A DNA stretch of 64,000 nt from CAZENU01 sp965222125 (GCA_965222125.1 CBDCTC010000006.1:930001-994000); one strand, 5' to 3'. Counted from the first letter of the stretch, positions 40,705 through 49,774 are shown. The notes: generated from the letters alone by a model not told the origin. A program made the numbers and translations.

Positions 40705-43140
40705 CTAGTCAAGGCCCACGGGGTCGACGTCGACGACCCAGCCCCTTGGGAGCGTCGCGTCTTCGAGAAGGCGGCGCGGTTCGGGCCCGCGCAGGTGCAG
40801 CCGCCAGCGGTAGTGCCCGCGGACGCGCGCGGGGTATCCGGGCATGGGGCCGAGCACCTCGACGTCGGAGTGGCCCCACGCGTCGCGCTCCCGACGCAGG
40901 TCCTCCGCCAGACGCAGCGCCTCACGCTCGCAGACGGCCTGGTTGGTGTGCGAGTACTCCAGACGGACCAGCCGCGAGAACGGCGGGCTCCTCTGGTCTC
41001 TGCGGTGGGCGAGCTCCCGCTCGTAGTAGCTTGCGTAGTCCTGCGCGGCCGCGGCCTTGATCGCGTAGTTGTCCGGCTGAAACGTCTGTATCACAACGCT
41101 GCCGCCTGAAGGCCCTCTCCCGGCACGACCCGACACCTGGCACAGGAGCTGGAACGCCCGCTCGGCCGCGCGGTGGTCCGGGATGTGGAGTCCCACGTCG
41201 GCCAGGACGGCCCCGACAAGCGTCACGGATGGAAAGTGCAGCCCCTTCGCGATCATCTGGGTTCCCACCAGCACCCGCGCATCGCCAGATCGGAACTCTT
41301 CCAGCAGATTCTCGTAGCCCTTCGGGCCGCCGACCGAGTCCCGATCCCAGCGCAGGACGCCGACCTCCGGATAGAGACCGCCGAGCTCGGCGACGACCGC
41401 CTGGGTGCCGATGCCGCGGTAGCTCAGTCGGTGGCCGCCGCACCGGGGGCAGACGGATGGCGAGACGCGTCGGTAGCCGCAGTGGTGGCAGACCAGGCGT
41501 GACCTGTCCTCGTGGTAGGTCAAGGCGCGGTCGCATCGTCGGCAGTCGACCGTTCCGCCGCAGCCCCGGCACTGCACGTAGGAGGCCGTGCCGCGTCGGT
41601 TCAGGAACAGTATGGCCTGGTGTCCCTCCCGCAGGCACGCGTCGAGCGCGGACTTCAGCGGCCGGCTGAATATGCCGCTGTTCCCGTCCCTGAGCTCGCG
41701 GCGCATGTCGACGATCCGGGTGCTCGGGAGGGGACGTTCCCCTGGCGCTCCGCCGTCGTCGCCGGGAGCGACACGCCGGGGCAGGTGCAGCAATCCCATG
41801 TCGCCTCGCTCGGCGCGATGATATGAGACGACGTCGGGAGTGGCGCTGCCGAGCAGTACGACGGCATCGGTGAGCCTCGCCAGCGCGAAGGCCACGTCCC
41901 TCGCGTGGTATCGAGGGCTGGCGTTATGGTCCTTGTACGTCCACTCGTGCTCCTCGTCCACCACGACGAGGCCCAGGTCCGGCAGCGGCGCGAATATGGC
42001 GCTCCGGGAGCCGATTACGAGGCCGTACTCCCCCTGACGCAACTTCCACCACTGGTCGAATCGCTCGCCCGCCGACAGCCCGCTGTGGAGGACGGCGACC
42101 TGGCCGGGAAACCTGGCGGCGAAGCGCTCTATCGTCTGTCGGGTCAGCGCGATCTCGGGGACCAGCACGATGGCCCTACGCCCGAGCGCGAGACACCGCT
42201 CCACGGCGTTGAGGTAGACCTCTGTTTTGCCGCTTCCTGTCACGCCCTCCAGCAGGAAGGTCCGCGGCGGTACGGTCCGATCGTCCAGGGCGCGGTCGAC
42301 GGCTAGCGCGGCCTTGCGCTGGTCCTCGGTGAGGACGACGGGCCGGGCCGCCGGGAATACGTCGCCTGCCAGGGGGTCGCGGTCGACGGGGACCGTCTCG
42401 CGCTCGAGCCAGCCTTTCTCCAGCAGCACATTCACCGCGTACCCGTACTCCTTGCGGGCCTCTGACAGCAGCATCGGCGTGCCCCGTGCGCGAAGGTGCT
42501 CAAGGAGCGCCGTCTGACGGGGAGCGCGGTCGGCCAACGTCGGAAGCCGGTCGGGCGCCGATACCGCCGCGTCCGCGAGCCTGACGACGGCCACGGTCTT
42601 GCGGGACACCTTGGCGCCCGCCCACCGGTGGGAGCGGACGACCAACCCCCGATCCGCGAGCCGGGACAGCGTCTGTCCGGCTCTGTCTCCCAACGCCCTG
42701 CTTGCCTGCTCCTCCGACACGATGTCCCGGCCCTTCAGGTATTCCAAGACCCTCTGCTGGAACGAGGTGAGACCGTCGATCTGCGCGCACGCCGTTTCGC
42801 CGGCCGAGTAGTAGGTCCTGCGCCGCAGGCGGCCGCCCGGGGGGAGCATCGGCGCGGCGGCCTCGAAGAGCGGGCACAGGTAGTAGGAGCTGACCCAGCT
42901 TGCCAGCCGAAGCTGGACGTCGGTCAGCGGCGGTACGGAGCCGGAGACGCTCAGGATGTCGCGGGTCTCGGGCACGGCGGGCGCGTCGGGCAACGAGAAC
43001 ACGACACCCTGGAGACGCTGCCGGCCGAACGGCACCCGCACCACGTGCCCGACTTGGACGTCCAGCGCGGATGGGAGCGAGTAGCTGAAGGTGCGCAGCG
43101 GGGCCACCGGGGCATCTACCGCGACTTCGGCGAAGGTCAT
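40705..43140 (-). CDS. priA: primosomal protein N' (replication restart helicase PriA)
   Basis: PriA, 811 residues, a superfamily 2 DNA helicase that reloads the replisome at stalled forks. The N-terminal DNA-binding domain (VAVDAPVAPLRTFSYSLP) is followed by Walker A in GVTGSGKTEVY near 298, the DEEH box in VVVDEEHEWTYK near 390, and SATPD. The zinc-binding insertion has eight Cys in CRGCGG, CRRC, CHHCGY and CPRCGG, about 520-570. ATG 43140. It is followed by the spermidine-synthase-like gene and lies downstream of rplS. Length is normal for the family. Confidence 0.95.
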   Translation of the reverse strand: MTFAEVAVDAPVAPLRTFSYSLPSALDVQVGHVVRVPFGRQRLQGVVFSLPDAPAVPETRDILSVSGSVPPLTDVQLRLASWVSSYYLCPLFEAAAPMLPPGGRLRRRTYYSAGETACAQIDGLTSFQQRVLEYLKGRDIVSEEQASRALGDRAGQTLSRLADRGLVVRSHRWAGAKVSRKTVAVVRLADAAVSAPDRLPTLADRAPRQTALLEHLRARGTPMLLSEARKEYGYAVNVLLEKGWLERETVPVDRDPLAGDVFPAARPVVLTEDQRKAALAVDRALDDRTVPPRTFLLEGVTGSGKTEVYLNAVERCLALGRRAIVLVPEIALTRQTIERFAARFPGQVAVLHSGLSAGERFDQWWKLRQGEYGLVIGSRSAIFAPLPDLGLVVVDEEHEWTYKDHNASPRYHARDVAFALARLTDAVVLLGSATPDVVSYHRAERGDMGLLHLPRRVAPGDDGGAPGERPLPSTRIVDMRRELRDGNSGIFSRPLKSALDACLREGHQAILFLNRRGTASYVQCRGCGGTVDCRRCDRALTYHEDRSRLVCHHCGYRRVSPSVCPRCGGHRLSYRGIGTQAVVAELGGLYPEVGVLRWDRDSVGGPKGYENLLEEFRSGDARVLVGTQMIAKGLHFPSVTLVGAVLADVGLHIPDHRAAERAFQLLCQVSGRAGRGPSGGSVVIQTFQPDNYAIKAAAAQDYASYYERELAHRRDQRSPPFSRLVRLEYSHTNQAVCEREALRLAEDLRRERDAWGHSDVEVLGPMPGYPARVRGHYRWRLHLRGPEPRRLLEDATLPRGWVVDVDPVGLD

Positions 43141-43248
43141 CGCCTCACCCGTCGTGAATGAGGCACTCGGGATACCGCGGTCGAAGGCATCTCGAGCCGG
43201 TGGCCGACCGGCGACGGGAACGCCGCGCCCACGTCTGCGGGCCGGTGT

Positions 43249-43599
43249 CTATCGGGCGCGGCTGCGGTCTTCCTTGATCCTGGCCGCCCGTCCGGACCTG
43301 CCCCTGAGGTAGTACAGCCTGGCCCGGCGCACCGAGCCGTAGCGGACCACTTCGACGGCCTCCACCGCCGGCGAATTGGTCAGGAACGTCCGCTCGACAC
43401 CGACTCCGTGGGCGATCCGGCGGACGGTGAAGGAGGCGCCGGGGCCGTTGCCCCTGCGCCGGATGACGACACCCTCGAAGACCTGCGTCCGCACGCGGTC
43501 GCCTTCCTTCACTCTCGTGCCGGCGCGGACGGTGTCGCCGGGACGGAAGTCGTCCACGTTCGGGTTGGGTTCGATATCGATCAGGTCGTGGGCATCCAT
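43249..43599 (-). CDS. rplS: 50S ribosomal protein L19
   Basis: L19, 116 residues, sits at the 30S-50S interface of the ribosome. The family core is clear: FRPGDTVRAGTRVKEGDR, QVFEGVVIRRRG and TFLTNSPAVEAVEVVRYG, ending in a basic tail. It is one of the few proteins here that is shortened at neither end. The gene has its own promoter upstream (43678-43707), although trmD lies upstream on the same strand, as is common for the trmD-rplS pair. Confidence 0.96.
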   Translation of the reverse strand: MDAHDLIDIEPNPNVDDFRPGDTVRAGTRVKEGDRVRTQVFEGVVIRRRGNGPGASFTVRRIAHGVGVERTFLTNSPAVEAVEVVRYGSVRRARLYYLRGRSGRAARIKEDRSRAR

Positions 43600-43643
43600 G
43601 GTTATGTGGACCTGCGTGGTTGATGCAGACGAGCGTTCGGTGG

Positions 43644-43658
43644 GACGGTTAAACCGTC
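43644..43658 (-). repeat. palindrome in the rplS leader
   Basis: GACGGTTAAACCGTC is a perfect 7+1+7 inverted repeat in the 5' untranslated leader of rplS. No T tract follows on either strand. It could be a protein-binding or autoregulatory element of the ribosomal-protein message. Confidence 0.4.
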
Positions 43659-43677
43659 TCGCCGAGAGAACCCGTCC

Positions 43678-43707
43678 ATTCTAGACATTGGGACAGTCCG
43701 TGCGCAA
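43678..43707 (-). promoter_or_regulatory. promoter of rplS
   Basis: On the minus strand TTGCGC (43702-43707), 18 bases and TAGAAT (43678-43683). The predicted start gives a leader of about 70 bases containing the GACGGTT palindrome. Confidence 0.45.
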
Positions 43708-43785
43708 GGTCTATGGGCGCTCCATGCCGAGACAAGCTGCGCCGGCGAGTCGGGTCTGGCCCCGCGCAAGGGCGTGGGGCCGACG

Positions 43786-44526
43786 CTACCCTTCCGCCCG
43801 CAGCCCGTCGAGAAAGCGGCGGTCGTCCTCGGATAGATCGGCGGTGTCGAGCAGATCGGGCCGACGCTCCAGGGTGCTGCGCAGCGCCTCGCGCCGTCGC
43901 CATCGGGCGATCTCGGCGTGGTCGCCGGAGAGGAGAACGTCCGGCACCCTAATGCCCCGGAACTGGGCGGGGCGCGTGTACTGCGGGTGCTGCAGAAGGC
44001 CGGTGGCGAACGAATCGTCCCGGGTCGACTCGATGGAGCCTACGACCCCCTCGACCAGGCGCGCGACCGCCTCGATCAACACCATCGCCGCCAGCTCGCC
44101 GCCTCCCAGGACGTAGTCGCCGATGCTGATCTCGTCGGTGGCGAGATGCCGCCGCACCCGCTCGTCGAACCCCTCGTAGCGTCCGCAGACGAGCACCAGG
44201 TCGTCGTTGCACGACAAATCCTCGACGACCGGCTGAGTCAGCCTCCGGCCCTGGGGCGACATGAGGACGACGGGAACGCCGTCGTCCAGACCGGCGGAGG
44301 CGCGGACCGCCTCGACGGCCTCGAACAGGGGCTCCGGCTTCATGAGCATCCCCGGGCCGCCTCCGAAGGTGTAGTCGTCTACCGTCCTGTGGCGGTCTCG
44401 GGCATGGTCTCGGATATTGACCATGCTAACGCCTATGGCGCCGTTGTTCCGCGCCCTGGCCGCTATTCCGTGGTCGAACGGGCCGGAGAACATCTCTGGA
44501 AAGAGGGTCAGGACGTGGAAACGCAT
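43786..44526 (-). CDS. trmD: tRNA (guanine-N1)-methyltransferase
   Basis: TrmD, 246 residues, methylates G37 beside the anticodon and prevents frameshifting. The knot-fold signatures are present: the N-terminal VLTLFPEMFSGPFDHGI, YTFGGGPGMLMKPEP, then LVCGRYEGFDERV with the SAM-binding loop and ISIGDYVLGGGELAA. The C-terminal GLLQHPQYTRPAQFRG interacts with tRNA. ATG 44526. It lies 50 bases downstream of mogA and 187 bases upstream of rplS. Confidence 0.96.
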   Translation of the reverse strand: MRFHVLTLFPEMFSGPFDHGIAARARNNGAIGVSMVNIRDHARDRHRTVDDYTFGGGPGMLMKPEPLFEAVEAVRASAGLDDGVPVVLMSPQGRRLTQPVVEDLSCNDDLVLVCGRYEGFDERVRRHLATDEISIGDYVLGGGELAAMVLIEAVARLVEGVVGSIESTRDDSFATGLLQHPQYTRPAQFRGIRVPDVLLSGDHAEIARWRRREALRSTLERRPDLLDTADLSEDDRRFLDGLRAEG

Positions 44527-44575
44527 CTATGCCAGCTCTGAGGGAGCCCCGGGTCCAGGACGCTGCGCCGGGTGG

Positions 44576-45082
44576 TTAATGAGGCGGATGGCCACGGCGC
44601 CCCTGGAGCATCTCCAATCCGTGGGGGATGGCCTCAATGGCGACCTCCAGCGTCTCGCGGACGGCTTTGGGGCTGCCCGGCAGGTTGACGATCAGGCATC
44701 CCGCGCGCACGCCCGCGGCAGATCGGCTCAGCATCGACAGCGGCGTTACGCGCAGCGTCTCCATGCGCATCGCCTCGGCGATCCCCGGAACCTCGAACTC
44801 GATCACGTCGCGGGTCGCCTCGGGCGTGACGTCGCGGGGACCGAGGCCGGTGCCGCCGGTCGTGACGATGACGTCGACGGCGCCGCCGTCGCACCAGTCG
44901 GCGAGCCTGGCGGCGATCAGCTCTCTTTCGTCGGGGACGATGTTTCGAAGCTCAAGCTGGAAGCCGGCCGCTGTCATCATGTCCACGATCGCGTCGCCGC
45001 TGGTATCGGCGCGCTCTCCTTTGGCGCCGGCGTCGCTGACGGTGAGGACCCCAACTTTGAACGAACGCTTTTCTTGAGACAA
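44576..45082 (-). CDS. mogA: molybdopterin adenylyltransferase MogA/MoaB
   Basis: MogA/MoaB-type protein of about 168 residues that activates molybdopterin for metal insertion. VGVLTVSDAGAKGERADTSG opens the domain, VTTGGTGLGPRDVTPEAT is the pterin-binding loop with its key Asp, and IVNLPGSPKAVRETL closes it. The enzyme matches the presence of a molybdenum hydroxylase gene at the left end of the window. I start it at TTG 45082 (MSQEKRSFK): the longer frame that starts at TTG 45133 would begin inside the -35 box of the promoter, before transcription starts. Confidence 0.85.
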   Translation of the reverse strand: MSQEKRSFKVGVLTVSDAGAKGERADTSGDAIVDMMTAAGFQLELRNIVPDERELIAARLADWCDGGAVDVIVTTGGTGLGPRDVTPEATRDVIEFEVPGIAEAMRMETLRVTPLSMLSRSAAGVRAGCLIVNLPGSPKAVRETLEVAIEAIPHGLEMLQGRRGHPPH

Positions 45083-45104
45083 GAGGCTTTCTAGAAAAAG
45101 TCTT

Positions 45105-45133
45105 AAATTAGTACAGAAAAACCCTTGCGGCAA
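45105..45133 (-). promoter_or_regulatory. promoter of mogA
   Basis: On the minus strand TTGCCG (45128-45133), exactly 17 bases and TAATTT (45105-45110). Transcription would begin near 45098. Confidence 0.5.
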
Positions 45134-45228
45134 TATCGGGGCGTTTGGGACACTGCGTCGTACCTGGGCCTGACAACCCCAAAATCAGCCGGTTGGTCAC
45201 AAGTTTAGCACGGCGCGTTATCAGGCCC

Positions 45229-46191
45229 ATGAGCGCCCGGAGGGGGCGGAGGACGGTGCAGCCGGCGAGGGTGGTACGCCATACCCCAGTGCTCCTCGAG
45301 GAGGTCATCGACTCTCTCGGGGTCAGGGCTGGCGGAGCGTACATCGACTGCACGGTAGGAGAGGGCGGACACGCGGAGGCGGTGTTGGACCGCGCCGCGG
45401 GTGAAGCCCGACTTCTCGGGATCGACCTGGACGGGGAGGCCCTCGAGACCGCCCGTCGGCGCCTGGAGGGGCACGGACAGCGGGCCGTTCTGGCCGAAGG
45501 CAGTTTCCGCGACCTGCGGGAGCTGGCCACCGGCCGGGGCTTCGTTCCGGCGGATGGGGTGCTGTTGGACCTGGGCGTGTCGTCTTTACAGTTGGAGTCG
45601 GCTCGGAGGGGCTTCAGCTTTTCGAGGTCGGGGCGGCTGGATATGCGTTTCGGCGCGTCCCAGCGGACCACCGCATACGAGGTGGTCAACGGCGAATCGG
45701 AGAGCGGGCTGGCCGAGATCATACGCAGGTACGGCGAAGAGAAGAGGCCTATGAGGATAGCCAGGGCGATCGTGGCGGCCAGACCGATCGAGACGACGGT
45801 GGCGCTGGCCGAAGTCGTGTCTTCAGCCATAGGCGGGAGACGCGGCGGCGGCGTACATCCGGCGACCCGGACGTTTCAGGCGATACGGATGGCGGTCAAC
45901 GAGGAGCTTCAGAACCTGGAGCGCGGCCTGGCGCAGGCGGTGGAGGTCCTGGCGGCTACCGGGCGCCTGATCGTCATCTCCTATCACTCGCTGGAGGACC
46001 GGATGGTCAAGGGCTTTATGAGGACCAGGCAGAGCGAGTGCATCTGTCCTCCCGCGGTTCCCCAATGCGTCTGCGACCACGAACCGACTCTGAGGATATT
46101 GAACAAGCGGGTGATCCGGCCGGGGGACGAGGAGCTGAGGGTCAATCCGCGAAGCCGGAGCGCGCGAATGAGAGTTGCGGCGCGGCTCTGA
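45229..46191 (+). CDS. rsmH: 16S rRNA (cytosine-1402-N4)-methyltransferase RsmH (MraW)
   Basis: RsmH, about 320 residues, methylates C1402 in the decoding centre of 16S rRNA. RHTPVLLEEVIDSL is the usual opening, DCTVGEGGHAEAVL binds SAM, LLGIDLDGEAL carries the acidic residue after strand 2, LLDLGVSSLQL and SYHSLEDRMVK are further family motifs, and NPRSRSARMRVA is the typical end. ATG 45229 is used. A GTG at 45256, with a GGGGG/GGAGG run before it, is equally good and would remove nine residues. It lies 26 bases upstream of ftsA; elsewhere the genes ftsL, ftsI and mur would follow. Confidence 0.95.
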   Translation: MSARRGRRTVQPARVVRHTPVLLEEVIDSLGVRAGGAYIDCTVGEGGHAEAVLDRAAGEARLLGIDLDGEALETARRRLEGHGQRAVLAEGSFRDLRELATGRGFVPADGVLLDLGVSSLQLESARRGFSFSRSGRLDMRFGASQRTTAYEVVNGESESGLAEIIRRYGEEKRPMRIARAIVAARPIETTVALAEVVSSAIGGRRGGGVHPATRTFQAIRMAVNEELQNLERGLAQAVEVLAATGRLIVISYHSLEDRMVKGFMRTRQSECICPPAVPQCVCDHEPTLRILNKRVIRPGDEELRVNPRSRSARMRVAARL

Positions 46192-46217
46192 GACACCGGA
46201 CTACGGAGCGATTCGAT

Positions 46218-47564
46218 ATGGCGACGACAACCGAGACCAGACCGACGCAGAAGACGAAATCGACATCAGGCGCGTCCAAAGCCCGCCCCATGTGGCGGGA
46301 GAAGGACCTCGTCGCCGCGATCGACGTGGGTACGACCAAGGTGTGCGTCGTACTGGCCGGGCGGTCGCCGTCGGGCCAGCTCGACGTGGTCGCCTACAGC
46401 TCGGTGCCCTCGGGCGGCGTCCGCAGGGGCACGGTGGAGGAGGTGGCCGACGCCGAGCGGGCCGTGGGGCAGGCGATAGAGCAGGTCCGGGAGCGGTCGG
46501 GCTTCCGGGTCCAATCGGCCTTCGTCGGTATCACGGGCTCGCACATCGCGTTCGAGAACCGGCGTCAGACGCTGGACGCCGTGGGCAAGAACGGCGTGAT
46601 CATCGGATCGGACCTCGCGATACCGAAGGACGAGGGTGTCGAAGCCAACGGCCGACGCCGCCTACACGCGATCCGGATGAGCTACTCGGTGGACGGGAAA
46701 GAGGGCATTCGCGACCCGCTGGGCATGCACGCCGACAAGCTGGACGCCGAGACCCACTTCATCTCTGGTGAGTCGGAGTTCATAGACCGACTGTCGCAGG
46801 CGGTGGAGAACGCCGGCGTCACGGTGGCCGGGATGGTGCTCGAGCCCCTCGCCAGCGGCCTGGCCGTGCTCACGCCCGACGAGATGGAGCGAGGCGCGCT
46901 GCTCGTGGACATCGGCGGCGGGACCACGGACATCGTCGGCTACAAGCGGGGCCGCATCTGCTACACGGGCGTAATCCCCGTCGGTGGCTGGCAGTTCACC
47001 AACGACATCGCGGTCACGTTCGGCACGACGTACGAGGCCGCGGAGGCGGCCAAGCTCGAGTACGCGAACACCGAGATCCTGGCGCGCATCGGCGAGAGGA
47101 TCCCGATGCGAATGCCCGAGGGCGGCGAGCTTCAGGTGCCCGTGATCGACATCTGCCAGCTCACCAGGGAGCGAGCGCTGGAGCTGGCCAGGCTGATCAA
47201 CACCCATCTCAAGGAGGCCGACCTCGGCGACCCGTCGCAAGTGTCCCTCGTCCTCACGGGCGGCGCGTCGAGTCTGCCGGGCATGACGTCGCTGATGGAG
47301 CGCCAGCTCGGGGTCAGGACCCGTCACGGCGTTCCCAGCTTCAAAGGCGAGGCCCCGGACGAGCTGAGAGCGCCCGCCCACGCCACCGGCCTCGGGATCT
47401 TGATCTGGGCGGATGCGGAGCTCAAGGCGGGATTCCAGCCAGTCGGCACAAGCGGCAAGGGAAGGACACGAGGGGACCGCAAGGGATTCCTGCCACGTCT
47501 GATAGGCAGCGTGGCGAAGCTCTCACCCTCGAATCTCTTTGGAAACAGGAAACGGAGGAGCTAA
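46218..47564 (+). CDS. ftsA: cell division protein FtsA
   Basis: Actin-like protein of 448 residues that ties the FtsZ ring to the membrane. The ATPase has AAIDVGTTKVC (phosphate 1) near 33, LLVDIGGGTTDIVGY (phosphate 2) near 228 and VLTGGASSLPG (adenosine). The SHS2-type 1C region (about 110-200) is of normal length. The extreme C-terminus (FLPRLIGSVAKLSPSNLFG) is the amphipathic membrane-targeting helix joined by a basic linker. The N-terminus has about 28 extra Thr/Lys-rich residues before the fold. The stop overlaps the ftsZ start (TAATG). Confidence 0.95.
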   Translation: MATTTETRPTQKTKSTSGASKARPMWREKDLVAAIDVGTTKVCVVLAGRSPSGQLDVVAYSSVPSGGVRRGTVEEVADAERAVGQAIEQVRERSGFRVQSAFVGITGSHIAFENRRQTLDAVGKNGVIIGSDLAIPKDEGVEANGRRRLHAIRMSYSVDGKEGIRDPLGMHADKLDAETHFISGESEFIDRLSQAVENAGVTVAGMVLEPLASGLAVLTPDEMERGALLVDIGGGTTDIVGYKRGRICYTGVIPVGGWQFTNDIAVTFGTTYEAAEAAKLEYANTEILARIGERIPMRMPEGGELQVPVIDICQLTRERALELARLINTHLKEADLGDPSQVSLVLTGGASSLPGMTSLMERQLGVRTRHGVPSFKGEAPDELRAPAHATGLGILIWADAELKAGFQPVGTSGKGRTRGDRKGFLPRLIGSVAKLSPSNLFGNRKRRS

Positions 47565-48664
47565 TGGTCATCAACAATCGGGAATCGAACGCAGCGGCGA
47601 AAATCAAGGTCATAGGAGTCGGGGGCGGAGGGTCGAACGCGGTCTCCAGGATGTTCCGGGACCGGATGCCGGGCATCGAATACCTGGTGCTCAACACGGA
47701 CAATCAGGCACTGATGAGCTGCGACGTGCCGTTGCGGATCTGCATCGGGGACGAGCTCACCGGCGGCAAAGGGGTCGGAGGCAATCCTGAGATGGGCTCG
47801 CGCGCGGCCGAGGAGAGCCGCGACGAGCTGCACGACGCCGTGCGCGACTCGGACATGGTCTTCGTCGCGGCCGGCATGGGCGGCGGCACGGGCACCGGCG
47901 CGGCGCCTGTACTCGCCAGCGTCGTCAAGGAGACGAACGCGCTGACCGTCGGCATCGTCACCACGCCGTTCGCGTTCGAGGGTCTTCGAAGGGCCAGGGC
48001 CGCCCAGGAGGGCATCGAGCGGCTCAAGCAGGAGGTCGACACTCTGCTCGTCATCCCCAACGAGCGCCTCCACATGATCTGCGAGGAGGAGATCACGGCC
48101 GAGAACTCGTTCAAGATGGCCGACGACGTCCTGCGGCTGGGCGTGCAGTCGATCGCCGAGCTGGTCACGGTCTCCGGGCAGATCAACCTGGACTTCGCCG
48201 ACGTGCAGACCGTGATGCGCAACGCCGGGCCCGCGTGGATGTCGATCGGTCACGGCCGGGGCGAGTTCCGCGCCAAAGAGGCGGCCCAGCAGGCGATCAC
48301 CAACCCGCTGCTGGACGTATCCATCGAGGGCGCGACGGGCGTGCTGTTCAACATCACCGGCGGCTCCGACCTGAAGCTCTCCGAGCTGCACCAGGCGGCC
48401 GAGGTGCTCCAGCGCGTCGTGGACCCGGACGCCAACATCATCTTCGGCATGGTCACCGACCTCAAGATGGAGGAGGAGGTCAAGCTGACGGTGGTCGCGA
48501 CCGGCTTCCCGACGGCAGAGACAGCCCGGGAGAAGGAGATCGAGCTGAGCGAAATCCTCAGCTCCACGCTCCCGGCCGACGACGGCCACCTGGACATTCC
48601 TCCGTTCCTGCGCCGGATGTCGAAGTACCGGAGGAACGGCGACCGGGAGATGGTCGCCTCCTAG
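47564..48664 (+). CDS. ftsZ: cell division protein FtsZ
   Basis: Tubulin-like GTPase of 366 residues that builds the division ring. The N-terminus has GVGGGGSNAV (GTP binding) and NTDNQAL. The tubulin signature GGGTGTGAAP is near 106-115, and the T7 loop NLDFADVQTVM near 208 completes the GTPase site of the next subunit. The C-terminal tail ends DIPPFLRRMSKYR, close to the usual FtsA-binding peptide (DIPxFLR), then a short basic end. The first base of the ATG is the last of the ftsA stop. A strong terminator follows. Confidence 0.97.
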   Translation: MVINNRESNAAAKIKVIGVGGGGSNAVSRMFRDRMPGIEYLVLNTDNQALMSCDVPLRICIGDELTGGKGVGGNPEMGSRAAEESRDELHDAVRDSDMVFVAAGMGGGTGTGAAPVLASVVKETNALTVGIVTTPFAFEGLRRARAAQEGIERLKQEVDTLLVIPNERLHMICEEEITAENSFKMADDVLRLGVQSIAELVTVSGQINLDFADVQTVMRNAGPAWMSIGHGRGEFRAKEAAQQAITNPLLDVSIEGATGVLFNITGGSDLKLSELHQAAEVLQRVVDPDANIIFGMVTDLKMEEEVKLTVVATGFPTAETAREKEIELSEILSSTLPADDGHLDIPPFLRRMSKYRRNGDREMVAS

Positions 48665-48701
48665 CCCGGTCTTCCAGCCGGTAACGGCAGCTCTTAGCGA
48701 A

Positions 48702-48738
48702 GGGCCGCTCCCCCAAACCGGGGGAGCGGCCCTTTTTT
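48702..48738 (+). terminator. intrinsic terminator after ftsZ
   Basis: A perfect 13-base stem (48702-48714 with 48720-48732), loop AAACC, followed by six T. It ends the rsmH-ftsA-ftsZ transcript. Confidence 0.95.
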
Positions 48739-48956
48739 GTGCCACGCTCCGGGCCGGACGCCAGCTCCACGGCCCAACATACCCCGCTTCCGCCCCTGCG
48801 ATATTTTCCTGGGCGCACCCGCACGGGCACCCCGATGGCCGACTGCTCAGAGTACCCCCGACGTCCCTTTGAGGCGTATCGATTGACACCGTTCGGCGTG
48901 ACGGAAAATCGCTCACGCCGCCAGGTTTTTGCGCTCGACGAGACACCAGGCCGGCC

Positions 48957-48986
48957 TTGACAAGCCACAATATATGGGGCTATGGT
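48957..48986 (+). promoter_or_regulatory. nrdR promoter with an NrdR box in the spacer
   Basis: TTGACA (48957-48962), an 18-base spacer and TATGGT (48981-48986). The spacer is filled by CCACAATATATGGGGC (48965-48980), which matches 12 of 16 positions of the known NrdR box (ACACWATATATWGTGT). An NrdR protein bound there would sit between the -35 and -10 boxes and repress. The site also controls nrdJ if the two genes are transcribed together. Confidence 0.65.
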
Positions 48987-49107
48987 AGGGTCGCTAGTAC
49001 GACAAGTTGTGCCTATAGCGCACGTCGACCTTTAGACTCAGACTTCGAAGGCCGGTCGACGGATGCCTGGGGCACAGCCATCTCAGGGGGACTGGGGTCG
49101 GTCGTTC

Positions 49108-49668
49108 GTGTACTGCCCATTCTGCAATCACGACGACTCGAAGGTCGTCGACTCGCGGGACTCGGGCGACGGCATAAGGCGGAGGAGGCAGTGCCTCCAC
49201 TGCGACCGCAGGTTCACGACCTACGAGCGGGTTCACGCCCGCGAGGTGCTGGTCAAGAAGCGGGACGGGAGAAGCGAAGAGTTCAGCCGGGACAAGCTGC
49301 GGTCGAGCCTGACCAAGGCATGCGCCAAGCGGCCGATGCGGCCCGGCGCAATCGATAGGCTGGTAGACGAGATCGAGTCGGCGGTCGTAGAGTCAGGCAG
49401 GGCCGAGATACCGGCGCGAGCTGTGGGAGATCTGGTGATGGAGAAGCTGAAGGACCTGGACCGGGTCGCCTACATCCGGTACGCGAGCGTCTACCGCGAG
49501 TTTCGAGACATCGAGGCGTTTCGAGACGAGATAGACGCTCTGCTGGCGCCTCCCAAGCCGGCCGTGAAGCCCAGCAGCCAGCTCTCCTTCCTGGATGACG
49601 ACGCCATCGCGCCGCGTCCTCCGCGGCGCAGGAGCCGCCCCCGCAAATCTCCCAAACCAGGCTCATAG
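49108..49668 (+). CDS. nrdR: transcriptional regulator NrdR
   Basis: NrdR represses ribonucleotide reductase genes when dATP is plentiful. The zinc ribbon has Cys at 3, 6, 29 and 32 (YCPFC and CLHC), and KVVDSRDS is the usual sequence between. An ATP-cone of about 90 residues follows (VLVKKRDGRSEEFSRDKLR), which senses ATP/dATP. I start at GTG 49108 because the product then begins MYCPFCNHDD, as in the family; an ATG at 49063 would add 15 residues. The C-terminal 35 residues are a Pro/Arg/Lys-rich tail not found in typical NrdR proteins. nrdJ follows after about 105 bases. Confidence 0.93.
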   Translation: MYCPFCNHDDSKVVDSRDSGDGIRRRRQCLHCDRRFTTYERVHAREVLVKKRDGRSEEFSRDKLRSSLTKACAKRPMRPGAIDRLVDEIESAVVESGRAEIPARAVGDLVMEKLKDLDRVAYIRYASVYREFRDIEAFRDEIDALLAPPKPAVKPSSQLSFLDDDAIAPRPPRRRSRPRKSPKPGS

Positions 49669-49774
49669 CGGCCGGCCCATAACGGGACGGCCCGCACTAG
49701 ACCAGGCGTTCTGGTATGTGGTACCCTCATCGGCCAAGCGGTTTGACATCTACACCCCTCTAGGAGTCCAGCGA

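Noticed and set aside
48739..48960. 73-codon plus-strand frame after the ftsZ terminator
   Set aside because: It begins in the terminator's flank, lacks a ribosome-binding site and ends inside the nrdR promoter.
47561..48970. 469-codon minus-strand frame opposite ftsZ
   Set aside because: Shadow of ftsZ, with no domain and no ribosome-binding site.
49669..49774. Cobalamin riboswitch in front of nrdJ
   Set aside because: The gap is only about 105 bases and I see no B12-box-like sequence or matching hairpins.
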